A DNA stretch of 64,000 nucleotides from Atherinomorus stipes (taxonomy: Eukaryota > Chordata > Actinopteri > Atheriniformes > Atherinidae). Positions 62,325 through 64,000 of the stretch are shown in pieces. The position numbers were made by a program, and so were the translations under genes. Position 1 is the stretch's first letter. The number at the start of each line of letters is the position of its first letter. The notes beneath the pieces were generated by a model, which saw only the letters and a list, made by a program, of their open reading frames with translations, was not told the origin of the DNA and ran no database searches. The DNA lies in the NCBI GenBank assembly GCA_023101725.1, contig JALJCO010012682.1:1116001-1180000 (forward strand). Direction: 5' to 3'.

Positions 62325-62373
62325 ACCAATCAAAAGTTTCAAACTGTGTCCAAACTTTTGACTGATAGTGTGC
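62325..62373. mobile_element. Collapsed pair of transposon inverted termini
   Basis: CAATCAAAAGTTTCAAACTG is followed almost at once by GTGTCCAAACTTTTGACTGA, its approximate reverse complement. TCAAAAGTTTGGACAC is the terminal sequence of a common fish DNA transposon, so this is probably the two ends of a minimal deleted copy. Confidence 0.5.
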
Positions 62374-63041
62374 ATGAAGGAAATGCCTTATTTGAAAAAC
62401 TAAGCCAGCAACCAGTAATGGGAGACGCATGTGCTTGCAAGAAGTTTACTTAAATCACAGTCTATGGAAAACTACTTTAATTAATAAATTAACTGCCTTG
62501 ACTGCAGTCTTCTATCCAATTAAAAACAGCAAAATACTAACTTCTAACTGCAGTAATAGCACTGTATGGAATGGTTAATTTAATTATAACAAAACAGCCA
62601 TGTATGAATTAGCAAATTGTTACATGCATGTTTACATGTAAAATTGAGTTGAACTACAGTTAAAGCTCAGCCTGACCTTTTAATTGGAAGGCTACCCTCT
62701 GCCTTGCTTTCCATTATGCTTTAGAGCTGTTTGTTCAGATATGCCCAATGCTTCATGCTGGGGACTGAGACATTAAAGCATGTGAGAAGAAAGCCACTTT
62801 ATGGGAATTTACCACTTTGGTTTTATATAAATAGATGCAAAAACATGAAACTGTAAAGGATGAGGAACATGGGCCCATTTGAATCTAGTTGACCTATGCA
62901 ATCTCCCAACTGTATTATATGGTCATGTGACTGAAGTCCAGTTTTCAGAGCTTAGATTTTGCATGATTTCAGTTGGACTGACACTTTTGCATCCAATTCA
63001 AAAGTTTGGCTTTGGTATGACTAGCACAGCCAATTTTTAAT

Positions 63042-63120
63042 CTAGAGCTGCAGCTAGCAATTATTTTAATAGTTGATTAATCTACCCCTGTAATCGATCG
63101 ATTAATCGATTAATCGGATA
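63042..63120 (+). mobile_element. hAT-like repeat end fragment (TAGAGCTGCAACTAACGATTA family)
   Basis: CTAGAGCTGCAGCTAGCAATTATTTT followed by GATTAATC/ATCGATTAATCG subterminal repeats, the recognisable 5' end of an abundant fish element. The rest is missing. Confidence 0.6.
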
Positions 63121-63297
63121 AGCTCTAAGTTTTTAAAGATCTGACTGAGATGCAGTGGGGTAATAATGAGTCCAAATTGGCACCAAAGACTGTGGTTGAC
63201 ACGCAACAAGTAGGTGCATTACTGCCTACCACTCCCGGACACTCCCTTCCACCCACTGGTAGGAAGTGTCCAGAAATAGTTTATACAGACCGGAAGT

Positions 63298-63720
63298 AGA
63301 GCTGGGCGATATTGAATTTGAGTAATATCCTGATATTTTTATGGCATGTCACGATACACAATATATATCTTCATATTTTACCTTAGCCTTGAAGTAATGC
63401 TTTGATGCATATATCACATTCATAAGATGATTCTGTGTCTACATTAAACAATACTGTTCATACTGCATTAATATTTGCTGATTTTAAACATGAAATCATA
63501 ACTAAACAAATTGATCAAAACTATATTGAACAGTTAAAGCAGTGCAATACAAAGCTCTTGTGCAAACCCACGCTTTATTTTGAACTACTTTTTAAATAGG
63601 TTGTTTTGTTTGTTTTGTTAAAGTTTATTTGTGCAATAAAAAAAATTTGGGGAAAAAAAAATGTGCCAGAGAATTGTGATCTCAATTTTAAGAAAAAAAA
63701 AAATTGTGATTCACATTTTC
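63298..63720 (+). mobile_element. hAT-like repeat fragment (AGAGCTGGGCGATAT family)
   Basis: Begins TAGAGCTGGGCGATATTGAA, has CACGATACACAATATATATC inside, and ends in AGAATTGTGATCTCAATTTT followed by an A-run and ATTGTGATTCACATTTTC. Typical of a dispersed fish repeat. No coding potential. Confidence 0.6.
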
Positions 63721-64000
63721 TATACTGTCCTTATCCTCCACAGGTCTCAGTCAGATCCATCCCCTGGCTTTATCACCCTGAGCATGAAACTGAAAATAGC
63801 CAAAAAGTGCTAGATGCAAAACTGGAGCTCTTAAATCAGTAAGGCCACAGAGGCTAAGCCAATCTTTTTATAAAGTCTAAGGAATAAATAAACTTCATTA
63901 ATTAAGCAACACTCAATAATAGCTACTGACTGGACCTTGTGTTGAAACGGCTTCCAGCATCAATTCATACACTGTGAGTCAAAGATTGCATTAAGAACAG

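Noticed and set aside
62576..62586. TAATTTAATTA, a perfect match to the paired-class P3 dimer site
   Set aside because: About one such match is expected by chance in 64 kb of AT-rich DNA, and no conserved context was seen.
63606..63842. 78-codon open frame near the right edge ending ..VRSIPWLYHPEHETE
   Set aside because: It starts inside an A-rich repeat and has no recognisable family; could be part of an exon beyond view, but nothing supports it.

Overview
The window looks like vertebrate, and most likely teleost fish, nuclear DNA. It is AT-rich, has long introns with GT..AG junctions, and carries many short non-autonomous hAT-type elements, microsatellites and one L1-like retrotransposon. 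Two protein-coding genes can be reconstructed codon by codon, and they point at each other (tail to tail). The first is alx4, an aristaless-like paired-class homeobox gene on the + strand: four coding exons between 6100 and 29619, 366 aa. The second is tspan18, a tetraspanin on the - strand: seven coding exons between 54196 and 45111, 246 aa. Both reading frames are intact and every junction phase fits.

Layout. 1-6099 is upstream of alx4: a fold-back repeat at 1751-2372, then microsatellites and a GC-richer stretch at about 4230-5760 that reads like regulatory DNA. alx4 intron 1 (9.5 kb) contains a 37-bp near-perfect palindrome. Intron 2 (11.9 kb) contains a complete-length but broken L1-like element, antisense to alx4, at 20135-25815 with a 15-bp target-site duplication. 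The presumed alx4 3' UTR follows, with candidate polyadenylation signals up to about 32030. The 13-15 kb between the genes holds a 223-bp palindromic MITE with a perfect 8-bp duplication (33523-33745), a nested fold-back element (34157-35146), an unusual 1.8-kb block of A and G homopolymers (34468-36240), and otherwise unique AT-rich DNA. The 4.6-kb first coding intron of tspan18 is largely nested mobile elements plus a (TA)n tract. 54230-64000 lies upstream of the tspan18 start codon. It probably holds a 5' UTR intron, unrecognised leader exons and regulatory DNA, with decayed repeats near the right end.

Biology. ALX4 is a nuclear transcription factor of craniofacial and limb mesenchyme. TSPAN18 is a four-pass membrane organiser protein. 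They are long-standing neighbours in vertebrates (human 11p11.2, with EXT2 and CD82 close by) rather than an operon-like unit. Here CD82 and EXT2 are absent from the window, and the relative orientation differs from the human order as I recall it, so the fish locus has been rearranged. I found no sign of a novel defence, CRISPR or other exotic system. The most interesting items are the rearranged gene pair, the homopolymer-only frameshifts in the L1 copy, the homopolymer block, and the fold-back elements.
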